Source: Hydrangea macrophylla (Eukaryota > Streptophyta > Magnoliopsida > Cornales > Hydrangeaceae). Taken from it: 64,000 bases of DNA. The DNA lies in the NCBI GenBank assembly GCA_033977485.1, contig CM066992.1:102188140-102252139 (forward strand), in the 5' to 3' direction. The notes beneath the pieces were generated by a model. That model worked only from the letters and a program-made list of their open reading frames with translations, was not told the origin of the DNA and did not search any database. Both the position numbers and the translations under genes were made by a program. The first letter of the stretch is position 1. Each line of letters begins with the position of its first letter. Shown here piece by piece: positions 22,931 to 34,735 of the stretch.

Positions 22931-23146
22931 AAGATGTGTACAATTGTATTGTATTGAGATGTGTGATAAACATTACAATAGGTAGCCTTTATATAGGCTA
23001 AGGGGGAATCCTAATTAAGGGAAAGAAGAGTAATACTAGGTAGTACAAGGATGTAGTACAACTATAGTACAATAAATCTAAACCACAAATGTAAAGAGGT
23101 ACAGTGGTGAATGAATGTAGACAATTATTCTAACAGTATTCTAAAA
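22866..23146 (-). repeat. 5' LTR of the copia element
   Basis: 281 bp; longer than the 3' LTR because of an expanded GA tract and a duplicated GTTAAGAGTAAG word at 22866-22930. The outer end reads CTAAAA on the plus strand, so the canonical TG start (minus strand) is mutated to TT. Confidence 0.88.
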
Positions 23147-23358
23147 AGATTGATCATATTAATTTATGAAGCTACAAATTAAACACCTAATTAATATAGT
23201 AAGCATGTTTTTATTGTGTGTCTTTCACTTATAAATATGAGTGGCTTGCTAGACCTGAGTGACCGAACAACGTACGTTAGCTTATGTCTTTGTTATTTCA
23301 TTCCTCGTGTTTCTATTATTTTAATTTTTATCACAACACGAATCCCAATTTGTATGGT

Positions 23359-23460
23359 AAATGATGTGACATCGGATTGCATATATTACAGTGCTATCAT
23401 TTAAAAAACAAATGATGTGACATCGGATTGCATCTATTACAGTGCTACCATCTAAAGAAC
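23359..23460. repeat. 51-bp direct tandem duplication
   Basis: AAATGATGTGACATCGGATT...CAGTGCTATCAT repeats once at a spacing of 51 bp with three or four mismatches. Confidence 0.8.
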
Positions 23461-24200
23461 TAGTTTAGTGGTTTCATGAGATACAACTTTGGATACAAAC
23501 TAGCTTTGAGCTCTTTGGACACAGGGGCAGAGGCAGAGGCAGCGGGGGGCGGGGGGGACAGGTGGGGGCCACGACCCCTCAAAATTTTTTAAAACATTTT
23601 TTGTATGAGTAGTTTTGGAAATTTTCAAATTTTATTTAGGGCCCCTCCAAAAATAGTATGATTATTACATAACCCCCCAAAAATATTAGTAAGGCTCAAA
23701 ATAAGAATTTAGATTTAGTATGTTGGCCTAATTGTAATCGAACCTCCCAAAAATTGAAATAAAGTATGTTATATGTTATATATATTGGTTAAATTGTAAT
23801 CTAACACATTCTAAATATTTAAACCAATAATCTTTCTTCTCACTTACTAATTGAATTCAGCTTAAATCATTTTACCATCATTGCTCTCTTCCTTCTAACG
23901 TACCATTTGAATCCAACCCAAATTATGTTACCATCATTAAATTTTACATGCAATAGCGGATCTACGAATAGACCCAAAAACTTCGCCTCAAGAGCGTTGC
24001 CCCCGAATCCCCGTGTAATTCTAAGCCCCTATACAAAGCCCTCCAAACTTTTATTACTGGAATGAAAACAATACTATATTTGTACAAGTACACCTGAGAA
24101 TCACCAGCAACAAATTCCTTTAATATCCCACTTTTAAATAGGTAATATAATATGAACTTATCATTTCGAACGAGTACAGTGCTACCTTACACAACTAAGA

Positions 24201-24547
24201 GCCCGTTTGGGTTAGTTGAAAAATAAAAATTAAGTGATAAATAACGGTTTTTGAGAAGAAAACAAAAAAGTGATCATTTTATAAAATAGAAGTATTTGGT
24301 TTAGCTTAAAATTTTAGTACTAAAATAAATCAGCTGGAAAAAATAGTTTATTTTTTAAAATAATCACTTAATTTCATTTTTAAGTTGTTAACAAAAATGC
24401 CTTCATGCAACTTAAAAATAAAAGAGTTGAAAAATATTTACTTGTTGTCCTTTTTGGTCATTTTATACAAACAATCATTTTTTTAGCTAGTTTCTCAAAC
24501 ACTATTGTTTAGAATAATCACTTAATATTTTACCTAACCCAAGCAGG
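24201..24547. repeat. TIR element (MITE), GCCCGTTTGGGTTAG ends
   Basis: Left end GCCCGTTTGGGTTAGTTGAA and the reverse complement of the right end CCTGCTTGGGTTAGGTAAAA are imperfect inverted repeats that extend into AATTAAGTGAT. About 347 bp, AT-rich, no ORF. The target duplication is not clear, so the superfamily is unassigned. Confidence 0.55.
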
Positions 24548-25290
24548 TTATATTAAGATTTTTGACTTATATATTGGTGTGTACATATATGTATATAATA
24601 TGTATATATATATAGAGAGAGAGAGATTCAACAAGTAGATTTATTGGTGGAGAAACAACCCATTACTTATTCATCTAGGGACGGAGTCAAGATTTTTGGC
24701 TAAGGGGGCCTAGTGTAAGTATAAATACCAATTTGAGAAGTCGATAAATAAAACGTTCCGATTTTTTGGGAAGAAAAATTATAATTTGAATTTCTAGGTT
24801 TTTAAAAATTGAAAATCTAAAACCACAACATTACAAAATGGATCCTAAGACTTTGTTTTCTATCACAAAATCTATTAACCAAACAAAGCTTAAGTAATCC
24901 ACTTGACGAACTTGTTTGTTTTATTTGTATTAGACTATGCAAAATCTCTTGGAAATCTCTTAAGTGGGTTACAACTTACAAGCTAGCCAACAACAATGCA
25001 ATACTTAATCCTCAATTTAAAAAAAAAATAAAATTTGAGGAGATTTAATCCCTAAAATTTAGATTCAGGGGAAAAGTGTAAAACTTAAAAAATAAAAGCT
25101 CGCAAATTTTGAGTTATTTTATGCAATTTCTATCAAGCAGGTACCAAATAAATAGTTTTATTTATCATGGGCCAACTGCCTCGTGATAGGGCCTGCACTC
25201 AAGCAGTGCATATGCATAAGCATAATTTTAATTTACATAGCATTAACAAATTTAAAAAAAAAAAAAAAATTCAAACAGTAATATTACCTC

Positions 25291-25738
25291 TGTTTAGGGC
25301 TGTCCAACTTCACCTGATACCTGAGAGACCCGACCCAACCCAACCCAACTGACACGAAGACAATGAGTCGGATTTGGTGGGTGGTGGGTGGAGTCACGGG
25401 TTGAGCAACCCACGCCCGATGTCTTATGGATCGGATGTCGGTTCTTGTAACTTGAAACGTGTGAAAACCGACCTGACCCGACTACACTTAAAAGAACCCC
25501 TGCGTTTTTTTATCTGTCTATACATCTATATACATATACAGACCCTAAGTGCACTGCAGCCGCCTCACTCCTCACTCAGACACAAACCCAAAAAAAAATA
25601 TCTCTAGTCTCCACTCTCTTTTCTATCATCTCCACTTTCTTCTTCTCTGTGATTTTTTAAGCTATTGGTATTTTGAAGGGAAGAGGAGATCTGATCAGGA
25701 CTGATTTAGTAAAAAACGGACCGAATCAACTTGTGTTG
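25291..25738. other. hAT-like repeat fragment and leader-like sequence
   Basis: 25298-25500 starts TAGGGCTGTCCAAC and is full of CCCGACCCAACC / GGGTTG words. Its apparent partner, ending in ACTCCCCTA, lies beyond the chromovirus remnant at 32877-32925, so an hAT-type element may have been interrupted. 25540-25670 is pyrimidine-rich (CTCACTCCTCACTCAG, CTCCACTCTCTT), like a plant 5' leader. Confidence 0.4.
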
Positions 25739-25869
25739 ATGGTCATGGTGTCAAATCCGATCTCGAACCCAAGCACGCGAGTCATCAACAATGACGACGA
25801 CGACGACGAAGAAGAAGAAGAAGAAGAAGAAGAAGAAGAAAAGTCAAGCCACCACCACAGAAAATTGAG
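25739..25869 (+). CDS. Candidate first exon of an interrupted gene (acidic tract)
   Basis: ATG at 25739 opens MVMVSNPISNPSTRVIN, then five Asp, eleven Glu and KSSHHHRKLR. A GAG|GTACTT donor sits at 25869/25870. A pyrimidine-rich leader lies upstream. The Asp/Glu tract comes from a GAC/GAA trinucleotide repeat, so part of the frame may be low-complexity chance. No second exon is recognisable because retroelement sequence begins about 100 bp downstream. If real, the gene is truncated or disrupted. I do not recognise the protein. Confidence 0.28.
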
Positions 25870-26300
25870 GTACTTCTAGATCTAAATCTTTTTTATCTGA
25901 ATCTTTTTTCTTGTAGATCTTGTAGAAATTCATGGTATTAAGACTTGTAGATATGAATTTTTTTTAGTTGAGTGGTTTCACTTGTAAGTTGGATAGCGTC
26001 ATACCACGAAACTTGGGAATAGGAATTCCCTAACCATACATAGAAATACAAATAGGCCTTGTGGATAGCTAGACACCTTATATACTCGAATGACTCTATA
26101 TTCCTTAGATAGTATGTGATATACAAAGTAGGATAAGTCGAGATATCCTTGTAGACACCAGCTCATACATAAGAACGCGCGAATCTTCACAACGTCTGTT
26201 ACACTTGCAATCTGCCAGGACCGAACTTCGAAGATCTACCATCCGATCAGGTTTCATTTGCTAGTACTGTAGCAAGAAGGGTCATCTTCTCAAGGACTGT

Positions 26301-27970
26301 TTGATGCGAGGGCACACAAAGACAATGCTTTTCAACAACCAGAAGCGCATGAGAAATTGGCTTAATTGAATACCTGAGTCGTCGATGGAAGACGCGAGAG
26401 TAGAACGTACCTTTAACAGATCGAACAACCTCATAGACTGCTGACATCGACCACGTTCAGTCACAATGAACGACTCGCACCGGGAACACTAGTAGATGAG
26501 TACTACATTCCACTTTCGAGTAAAAAAAAAATAGATCAAGCACATGGCCTACCGAGAGAAGAAACGTTTTGGGTTCACAACATCGACGTTCCATCAACAC
26601 GTTGAAGAAATGCATCTCTGACCCTTGTGCACATTACAAATTAAGACCATATAAGGCTGAGTAATTGTATTCATTTTTTTGATTTAACTCCCTTTCAGTA
26701 AATCCACTATTTTCTATCATTGGTTGCATTTGATCGATTATCCTTATGATGAATCTTGATACATTCTTTATTGTTCCATTAATTGACAGTTATTCATTGT
26801 CCCCTCTAATATCACTTAACAAGATTTTGGATCATCTGATCAGTGATAAATACAATTGTGAATTCATTTGCTTTCTAATGCTATAAGTCACCTCTTTGGA
26901 CTTATCATCATGTAAATCAATTCCAACAATTCATTTATAAACCAATCGCAGTAAGTCATTTGAACTTATGATCTGTTAAATTAATCTTTATAAATCATTT
27001 GGACTGTCAACCATTTGGCCAACTTTTGCAAATGCGTGCCCCTTGACACTATTGCAAAAGAGCTCTCTGCATTTGTTCACCTAAGGAACTCAAGCACATC
27101 GCACCCCTTTGTAAACTAGTCTTCGTTTCCTTTCATTTCACAAGTTCTTCTTATTGGTAACTTTAACTTTTATCATTAAGACTTCACCTCAATTATTGGC
27201 ACACGAGACAAGGAATTCTTATGCCCTACCTTGGAGGCCTTACGCCTTTAGTTATTACATTACTATGTTGTCCCATAGTAATTATCCGATGATTATTCTC
27301 AGAAACTCATTCTATACATTGTGATCCTACGAATGAGTGATCATGTACCCTGCCGTTTTCTAACTCAGTACATAATGAGTATTCATTTTGTTATGAATTC
27401 AACTCCTTACAAGTAAATTCGATCCTACTTCAATTACCCATAACACCTTATATGATATGTATTAATTAATGTACGAGGAAATTGCTTAACGGCTTGTGTC
27501 ATCGCCTACGATGCCGAAACTCCACAATGATTTCATATCAACATGCGAAGGAACTCAATCACAACAACACGGTTAAAAGAAAGCCAACACCCCTACAAGT
27601 TATACAAGACAATTGTGAGACCAACTAGATTTCGCAACCAATCGCATCAAGAAGCTCAGAGGTAAGAATCTTGCCCGATTAAAGACACAGAAGAAACAAA
27701 ATAGTGACACCAACAGCTACTCGAATACAGTCCACAATCACTAAGGGAAACTCTAGGTACATCAAGAATTGTCACAAGATGAGAGGCGCGATGCTTCAAT
27801 TGTTGAAAGACTGGACGTGTGCGCAAGGATTGTCTGGAATGAGGAATTTAGAATAAGGTACCACTGCCACGAAGATCCCGAAAGAGAGCTCGCAGATCAG
27901 AAATCAATCTCAGTATAAAACAAGATGAAAGACCGAAGGTGCCATATTCAATGTCAGAACTTTTGTAAGT
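26301..27970 (+). pseudogene. Unreadable remains of chromovirus gag-pol
   Basis: Lies between the zinc-knuckle remnant and the chromodomain-like end. It is the right place for protease, reverse transcriptase and integrase, but at about 1.7 kb it is far too short for all of them, and no catalytic motif is readable in any frame. Internal deletion plus heavy decay is the simplest reading. Confidence 0.45.
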
Positions 27971-28029
27971 TGGGTAGGACTAGCCGCTTCTAGATTTCGG
28001 GGACGAAATCTCTTGTAAGTTGGGTAGAT

Positions 28030-31000
28030 TGTAGTACCTATAAAATCCGTATTGCTTTATTAATATAATTTCCTAAATTCCTAATTTCTAAGACGAACCA
28101 TGTATGTTATTATATATTTGGTTGTCGCATTAACCTTATAACTACATGTTTTACTACATGGGTCACTATCGCATTAATATTGTAACTATAGAATATACTA
28201 TATTATCTGGACCCGCTATCATGTTAGTTTTACAACTAGAATTATAATACATAGTATTGATATTTTTATTTTAGACCCGAACTAAATTCTTAGACCCGGA
28301 CTATATATGGACTCGAACCGTATATATAAACCCATACTGAATAGTAATTGTGACCTCGATGTTTTAATTCTAGTTAGAATTCGTAGGTGGACTTATACTT
28401 AGACTCATACACAGCCTCGTACGTAGGCACAATTATAGTTGCGCACGTACATCGAGATATGCACGCAATCTTATATTATGACACATAAATCGAGTCGTGG
28501 GTCCCCCACATGGCCACGTGGTAGCCATGCATTGCCCCACCGTGTGTCACACATACACACACCATGCACAACACTTGGCACCCACTTTAGGACACTTGTC
28601 AATACCCTTTTCCCCATTTATATATATACCCAGTTTACACACACACATTCAGGAGACACCACACACACACACACACACACATTACATATGTATATAGCAT
28701 ACACCACACACATATACCACTGCCACCCCACGCCCCCAAACTGACTACCTACTGCCACACGCCACCTCTCCACCTCATGACCACTGCCACTGCCATAAAC
28801 ACAATGCACACACATACACATTATATTATATATATGCATGTAGTGTGTGTGTGTGTGTATTATATATATATATATATGTATATGTGTGTGTATTATGTGC
28901 ATTTGTGAGTATTACTATATATATATAGAGTGAACCCGAGAGAGAGGAGAGTAACTGGGAGAAATTAAGAGAAAGAGTGAGAGAGAGTTACGGGTAGAGA
29001 CAGAGGAAGAGAAACCCAAACCCACAAACACACCCTCACCCTCTCTGCCCCCCTCCCCCCTCACTCTCACACACAAACACACACACAATCCACAGCAAGA
29101 AGAAGAGGCGCAGAGGAAAGGACAAGGGAGTGATCAGAGAAGACAAGGGTGATTTGAGATCACCCACCTGAGGTAAACCCAACCCCTCTCACACATTCTT
29201 GAGTCTTTGCATGTCAATTAGGAGACCTTAGGACCACATGCCTGCAGCCAAACAGAGCCGTAGGCCCTGGTTCTATCGTGACCACCATTGAAGCTCGTTC
29301 GAGCTCGAGTTTTTGGACCGGCACCAAAACCCGCAAATTCAATGCCAAAATGACCCTAACGATACCCTTAAGACTCTCGATGAACGGTTCGATGCTTAGA
29401 CCACGTTTGGTCCTCCTACGATTGAATTATTCTTTTATGGTCGTGACTGTTTTCCCCCCATACGGAAAGACCGTTGAGATTTAGGCTTCAAGATCTATAC
29501 CATTAGATCGGGCTCGTCGAGACACTCGATTTTAACTTAAAGTTTGCGTATTTTTGTTAAGAAATGAGGGAGTTATGATCGTTTCAAGTTTATGTATATA
29601 TATACGAAATACATATATATGTATACTGTATCTTCACGTTGGGGAATGTTGGGCTTAGGCCCGTTTGGGAAATCAGATTATGGTTGTGTTTCTGTGTATT
29701 AAAAATGTGACTTGCCAAACATAGCCTTATATATTAGATAATATTTGATTTAAATCTTTATATAGTTTTACTAATATTAATCTTCATAAATTAGTATTAT
29801 TAATATAATTCTGAATATTACTAATTAATATTCTTATATTATATTATATATTTACATATTATGCTTATTATTTATTTAGAACATTTATTTAGTTCTAAAT
29901 AAATAATAAGGGTTTGGTTGTTTTAAAATAAAATAATACTAGTGATTGTTAAATGATTTCAAAATAGTTTTATATGTTATTATTAAACTTTTTAAAAAAT
30001 TCTGAAATATTATTTTATAGTACTTCTTAAGCTCTGATATTTTATTATTATTTATATATTGCACTTATTAATTATTTGGGTTCGAACAAATAATAAAAGT
30101 TAGTTTTAAAGGATAATAATTAGGTATTAAATACCTAATGGCCAATTTAAATTCCAGAAAAATTATTGTACTATTCCCAAGGTCAAATATTACTGCTTTA
30201 TAAATTATTTATTTATAAAACCTAAATCTGACATTTTATTTATTTAAATAAAGAAACCGTTTGGTTGTCTTTTAAATCATTTTAAATACCAAATGAGTCC
30301 CAAGAATTATGAGAAAAATATCACTAGCATATTTTAAGGCCTAGTATTTAATAAAAATATTTCTAGGGACCGCTTGTCCTTCTAAGTTATATTTTATGAT
30401 TAAAAGACTCTGAAGACTATAATTATATAAATATGACTTCAATAAATCGTAATAAATAAACCGTAGCCCAGAAAAATACGCGGTCAACTCCCAGAGCCTT
30501 AGAATAATGCCTAGAAATATCTCACTTGAGTTTGGAGACCTTTTCACATGGTCGAAAATACAGCTTACCTGTAGGGCCCACACTGGTATAGAAAACCCGG
30601 TCTTTTATGTGACTGACTCCGATTTGAGTCTAGTCAATGGCGTTGGACTTAGAATGACATGTAGATCACTATTTTGAGGTTTATAACCTCATTTGATAAA
30701 ATTACCATTTTGCCCCTATAGTTGTACTCATACATTATTGGTATTTCTTCCGTTTATTGTTGTAGAACTTGAAGATTATTTGCTTTTCGAGGATCGGTGA
30801 CTCAAGGTCAGTTTTCTAACCTCACTTTAATCAGTACTAAGATTTATCCAAGATATCTATAAGCCACCTATACGATGTATTGTTCATACTTTGTGTTGAT
30901 AATGATGCTATGTACTTCCAGTATCTGTGCCACTATGAATATTCGTGCTATGGTAGTGTTATCGCATAGATGAGCATGTTAAGTGTTTTATCTATATGGT

Positions 31001-32876
31001 TGTTGGTATCAAATCCATGTTATAGATCTATGAGCTGTATGCTATATTTCCGTTATTGTAGATATGGTATATTGATGAATACAGTAATATAAGCCTAATT
31101 CTACTATGACCATTGATAGTTCATGCTCAAGCTATAAGTATGTTGTACAACATGAGTATCGCATTGATAGTGATTGGTTATGTTTCCATCGTAAGTAGTG
31201 ATGGTTAGTCGTGCTCTGGTTGTACTACTAAGGATATGAGCAGGTGAAAGTGTTCGTGTAAGTGAGGAGCTTATGAAGATGTGCTATGGGACTGGAATGA
31301 TTATAAGTGTAACGATTGATGTACTATATTCGGAAGTCGTGTAAAGAGCCTAATCTCGAAATATGTAAATATGAGTATTGTTGATTTATGGTGGGGGCGT
31401 GAGTATTGTTGATATATGTCGGGAATCAGCACGGTGATGTCAGGAGTGGGTCAAGTTGGAATGGATTGTTGGGTTAAGTAAACAAAGCCGCGGAGGTCGG
31501 GATAGTGAGTAAAAGATGTGTTTGATGGGTTGTGAAGTGATGACTATTGTGTATCGTTTCGGGTCTTCGTGACGAAAGGGGGTACGGTAAACGCTTCTGT
31601 TCTTCGTGATGACAAAGTGGTGGTTCTTAGAGTGAAGACTCCTTTCGGTTCTTAGTGATGGAATGGATGTTCTTGCACTCCGTAAACGCTTTGGTTCTTC
31701 GTGATGGCGAAGTGGTGGTTCTTAGAGTAAAGACTCCTTTCGGTTCTTAATGATGGAATGGATGTTCTTGCACTCCGTAAACGCTTCGGTTCTTCGTGAT
31801 GGCGAAGTGGTGGTTCTTAGAGTGAAGACTCCTTTCGGTTCTTAGTGATGGAATAGGTGTTCTTGCACTCCGTAAATGCTTCGGTTCTTCGTGATGGCGA
31901 AGTGGTGGTTCTTCGTGACAAGGTGGTTGGTGAAAGATGTTTTGGTTGATGAGAGATGGTTTGGTTAGTACAAGATGGTTTCGTGAAGGTTGTGGGAACA
32001 CTTTGGTTCTTCGTGACAAAGTGAAGGTTAGAAGTGGTTTGGTTAATGAAAGATGGTTTGGTTAGTGCGATGTGGATCGACTGATGAACGATGGTTTTGG
32101 TTAGTATGGTGCCAGCCTTCGGGTGGTGTTGTTCAAAGTTGGGACTCCGTGCTAGGCTGGTAATGGACTGTGATAACATTCTGGGATGTTGAAGCGAGTT
32201 GTATCGATTATTCGTATTCATCTTAGAATACTTGGTCAGGCAAGTTAGTAGTTGTTATTTGCATACGTGATTTTAGTTAATGTTGTAGTATATGGATGCC
32301 TCATTTATAAGGAGAATGTATTCTATGAAAGAAATGTTGAGATATGTGTACTGCTTACATGTGTTAGCTGAGACCTTTGCCATGCTTACGAAAGAATGCG
32401 TCTTGTGATAAGAGATTTACCGTATCTTAAGATACTGATCTATAACGTGAGCTGAGAGATGTTTTGTATTATAGATTATTGTGTGGATATGTTACTCAAT
32501 CATCTTTGTTCCAAAGCTGGCGACATTTTACATCCTGGGCATTCCCATGTCCAGAGTATTGCAGGTTGCAGTACTGAGGAGCTAAGAAAGGATAGAGCCG
32601 AGCCGGAGATCGGAAGATAGTTAATTCAGAGTTTAAGCTTATGCATAAGTTTAGTATGTCCTTATGTAATAAGTTCAAAAATTATTGTAAATCATTACAT
32701 TTCTGCTGTTGTATTATGTATTCAGTTAAGATTAAGTTATGTTTATGCTTTAGCACCGACTTATGATTACCTGTGCGGAGTTAGAAAGGACAGAACGATT
32801 AATCAACCAGTCACGTGTCCACGGATCCAAAAGTGGAAATTTATTTTTCCCTATTTTGCTACTCCGGGGCGTGACA
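28030..32876 (+). repeat. Large 3' LTR of the decayed chromovirus
   Basis: TG...CA ended, 4,847 bp. Includes TATATATA and CA/TG microsatellites (28620-28680, 28840-28925), a GA-rich leader with a possible splice donor (CTGAG|GTAAAC near 29173), AT-rich DNA at 29700-30500, and a hairpin minisatellite (31553-32025). Nested insertions inside it cannot be excluded. Small ORFs here, such as those at 28439-28902 and 31747-32221, are translations of repeats. Confidence 0.65.
31553..32025 (+). repeat. 95-bp tandem repeat with hairpin units
   Basis: TTCTTAGAGT recurs at 31624, 31719 and 31814, and GGTTCTTCG again at 31909, an exact 95-bp period. Within and around it the loop word GTTCTTCGTGA is flanked by pairing arms that differ: TTTCG/CGAAA (31557-31577), CTTCG/CGAAG (near 31786 and 31880), CACTTTG/CAAAGTG (31999-32023). 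Confidence 0.75.
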
Positions 32877-33168
32877 TCGGGTGAGGGCCAAACCCGACTC
32901 ACCCGACCTATGGACTCCCCTACCTCTGTTTTATATATGGAATTTATTTAACAATGTCAAGAATGTTTGTATTTTAGTTAAGTTATCCAGTGTTAATCCA
33001 ATTGAGGTCTCAAGTTAAAGTTAATGGAATATAAAGATTAAGACTAATCACTTGATGATCATAAAATATCAAGGTTCTAAATTCTAATGGATGTTTGGAT
33101 AGTGAATCTTCATTAGTTGGTGTTGCGAACTATTAAATCGTACATAATTACACTTTACTTCTATTCAG
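32877..33168. other. Short intergenic stretch
   Basis: 32877-32925 (TCGGGTGAGGGCCAAACCCG...ACTCCCCTA) may be the right part of the hAT-like repeat begun near 25298. No gene. Confidence 0.4.
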
Positions 33169-33169
33169 A

Positions 33170-33350
33170 GTAAAGATTGGGACATACCCAAAGACACAAC
33201 TTTTGGGACACAACCCAAAAGGTGTGTCTATATCTCTCTTGTGATAGTGTGATGTCACTAGACACCACAGTGACACAAGAGAGAGAGATAGACACATCTC
33301 TTAAGTTGTGTCCCAAAAGTTGTGTCTTTGGGTGTGCCCCAAGTATTACC
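33170..33350. repeat. Fold-back MITE, family D, complete copy
   Basis: Two arms of about 90 bp pair almost completely. ACCCAAAGACACAACTTTTG and GGGACACAACC on the left face the complementary ACCCAAAGACACAACTTTTG and GGGACACAACT on the right, then ATGTGTCTATCTCTCTC near the tip. Copies or parts also lie at 44133-44325, 44400-44520 and 52355-52446. ORFs on both strands here simply read the hairpin. Confidence 0.75.
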
Positions 33351-33589
33351 CTTCTATCAAAGACAAATAGTGATGTTGAATGGACAACTCTCATCCAGCT
33401 GAGTGTAGAGAGTAATTAACTAAATGAGTGTAATTAGTAGTTCTTTTGTATAAATTTGAGAGTTTTATAACAATTCCATACTCTTTTTTTCCCCTATTTT
33501 TTCCCTATGGAAGAATTCAAAAAATATAACAGGATATTGTTATATTAGAATAGCAAGACACGGGAAGCCAAGAAGGAGTATACAAGCGG
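33351..33589. other. AT-rich spacer
   Basis: No feature that I can support. Confidence 0.5.
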
Positions 33590-33825
33590 AGAGGATTATA
33601 GCCCAATTGACAGTCTCTCTCTTTCCAGTGGGGAGGGAGAGGGTGTTCAAATCCCCATAAGGGACTCTAGTTGTTTGCCCTCTAGTTACTCTTCAGTCGG
33701 AATGAATGGCCCTTGTTGGGCTTTGCTGTGAGGGGAATTTGGGGTTAGGTCGAGGCTAGGGTGTGCGTGTGTGTGTGGGGTGTGTGTGTACCCAGTCCGA
33801 ATCTAGGTAAGCATAAAAAAAAAAG
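33590..33825 (+). mobile_element. tRNA-derived SINE candidate
   Basis: ATAGCCCAATTGACAG (box A-like, about 33599-33614) and GTGTTCAAATCCCCATAAG (box B-like, about 33644-33662) are about 45 bp apart, the arrangement of a tRNA-type RNA polymerase III promoter. An unrelated body follows and ends in a run of ten A. No target duplication was identified, so the ends are approximate. It differs from the Au-type SINEs at 42.7, 43.1 and 49.4 kb. Confidence 0.55.
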
Positions 33826-34351
33826 GGGAGAGGGGCGGGGGGGGGGGGAGGAATTAATCCAAATTAAGGAAAGTGTGGTGATTTAGGCATAACTAGCAAA
33901 AATATTTGAGATTAGGCCCACTCCTTGGTATCTTGACAAATCTACCCTCAATATTGGTCTTACACCAAGAGTTTTACCCCCTGTACCTACGGCGACCTCA
34001 TCTGACCTCCGGCGACTTCTACTATCACCTCGTTTAAACTCCAATGACCTTGCCTGAACTCCGACGACAACCATCACGACCTTTCTTGCCTCCACCGACC
34101 ACCACTACCAGCAACGATCACCACCACAACCTCACCTTACTTCTGACGACCACTATGACCTCATATGATCGACCTTTTTCTCAACCAAACCACCAGATCA
34201 ACATACAATGATCATAAAACAATTTTCTCATACCACCAAAAAGTTGTGAAATTTATATAAAAAAAAATGTTGTGAATTTATCAAAAAAATCCATAACCTT
34301 AACACATGATTTTTCCAGTGGAATTTTTTTTTTTTGAAAACTCAGATCAAC
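33826..34351. other. Low-complexity and AT-rich spacer
   Basis: Contains a G-rich run (33829-33852) and a CGAC/ACCACC-rich stretch (33990-34165). No gene. 34200-34260 matches the target region of the solo LTR at 34741-35785 and so is an older local duplication. Confidence 0.5.
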
Positions 34352-34643
34352 TTAGGCTTAGTTTGGCCCCCACGTGGCTTTTTAAAAGGAGCTTACGAAA
34401 TTTATTACTAAGTTTTTTTTGATAGTTTTATACAAGTGACACACTACTCTTCAAAAAGACATCATGAAATCAAAAAACAACCTTGAGCTTTTAAAAGCTC
34501 TAGAATGGAGCTTTTAAAAGCTCCCTCCAAAAAATCCCCAAGTTCACTTTTTGCAAAGCTCATAAACTAGTTATCAAATGAATTAACATGAAATTGTGCT
34601 TTAAAAAAGGAGAAGCACCACGTGGGGGCCAAACTAAGCCTTA
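34352..34643. mobile_element. Tourist-like MITE (family E), TSD TTA
   Basis: The 286-bp element (34355-34640) begins GGCTTAGTTTGGCCCCCACG and ends with the complementary GTGGGGGCCAAACTAAGCC. TTA flanks both ends. A 3-bp TTA/TAA duplication with GGC...GCC termini is typical of PIF/Harbinger (Tourist) MITEs. A second copy lies at 37885-38187. Confidence 0.82.
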
Positions 34644-34735
34644 ATAGAGCATTCATAACCTGGAAACAAACCAAATTAAAGCTACATTGATTCCAAAAAA
34701 AAAGGGGTGAAATTTTTTCATACAATGATCACAAA

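Larger units (their letters stand above)
17178..23151 (-). mobile_element. Degenerate Ty1/copia retrotransposon with TSD AGATT
   Basis: On the minus strand. The target duplication AGATT lies at 17178-17182 and 23147-23151. The 5' LTR is 22866-23146 and the 3' LTR 17183-17416. The initiator-Met primer site (reverse complement of GCTCTGATACCA, 22854-22865) follows the 5' LTR, and a purine-rich GAGTTTGAGGAGGGC precedes the 3' LTR. Domain order gag-protease-integrase-reverse transcriptase-RNase H identifies copia. Stops and frameshifts occur throughout, and an unrelated 1.65-kb insert (18434-20085) splits the reverse transcriptase. The RNase H region (TLFHGLHFS, DRRSTTEYCFFLGDSLISW) looks like the Ale/Retrofit group; that clade call is tentative. 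Confidence 0.92.
23152..25290. other. Intergenic region with small repeats
   Basis: No gene. Includes a 51-bp tandem duplication (23359-23460), a GC-rich GGCAGAGGCAGCGGGGGGCG stretch (about 23525-23560), a TIR element (24201-24547), and a TA/GA microsatellite near 24600-24625. The rest is AT-rich and featureless by eye. Confidence 0.6.
25990..32876 (+). mobile_element. Decayed chromovirus with a 4.85-kb 3' LTR
   Basis: The 5' LTR and most coding sequence are gone. A gag zinc knuckle with a stop codon remains (26259-26300: C-stop-Y-C, SKKG, H, LLKD, C). Just before the 3' LTR are a chromodomain-like end (EDPERELADQ near 27875) and the conserved ATTTCGGGGACGAAATCTCTTG motif split as GGACGAAATCT (about 27998-28015), followed by AAGTTGGGTAGAT. 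That motif also precedes the LTR of the young chromovirus at 59640. The LTR starts TGTAGTACC at 28030 and ends CCGGGGCGTGACA at 32876, again like the young element. No target duplication was found. The coding remains are too mutated to delimit genes. Confidence 0.72.

Noticed and set aside
28439..28902. His/Thr-rich ORFs on both strands
   Set aside because: Translations of CA/TG and TA microsatellites within the old LTR.
31747..32221. Minus-strand ORFs of 90 and 134 codons
   Set aside because: Repetitive peptide (EPPLRHHEEP-like) produced by the 95-bp tandem repeat.
33883..34095. 70-codon minus-strand ORF
   Set aside because: Reads a CGAC/ACC-rich low-complexity stretch; no domain and no promoter context.
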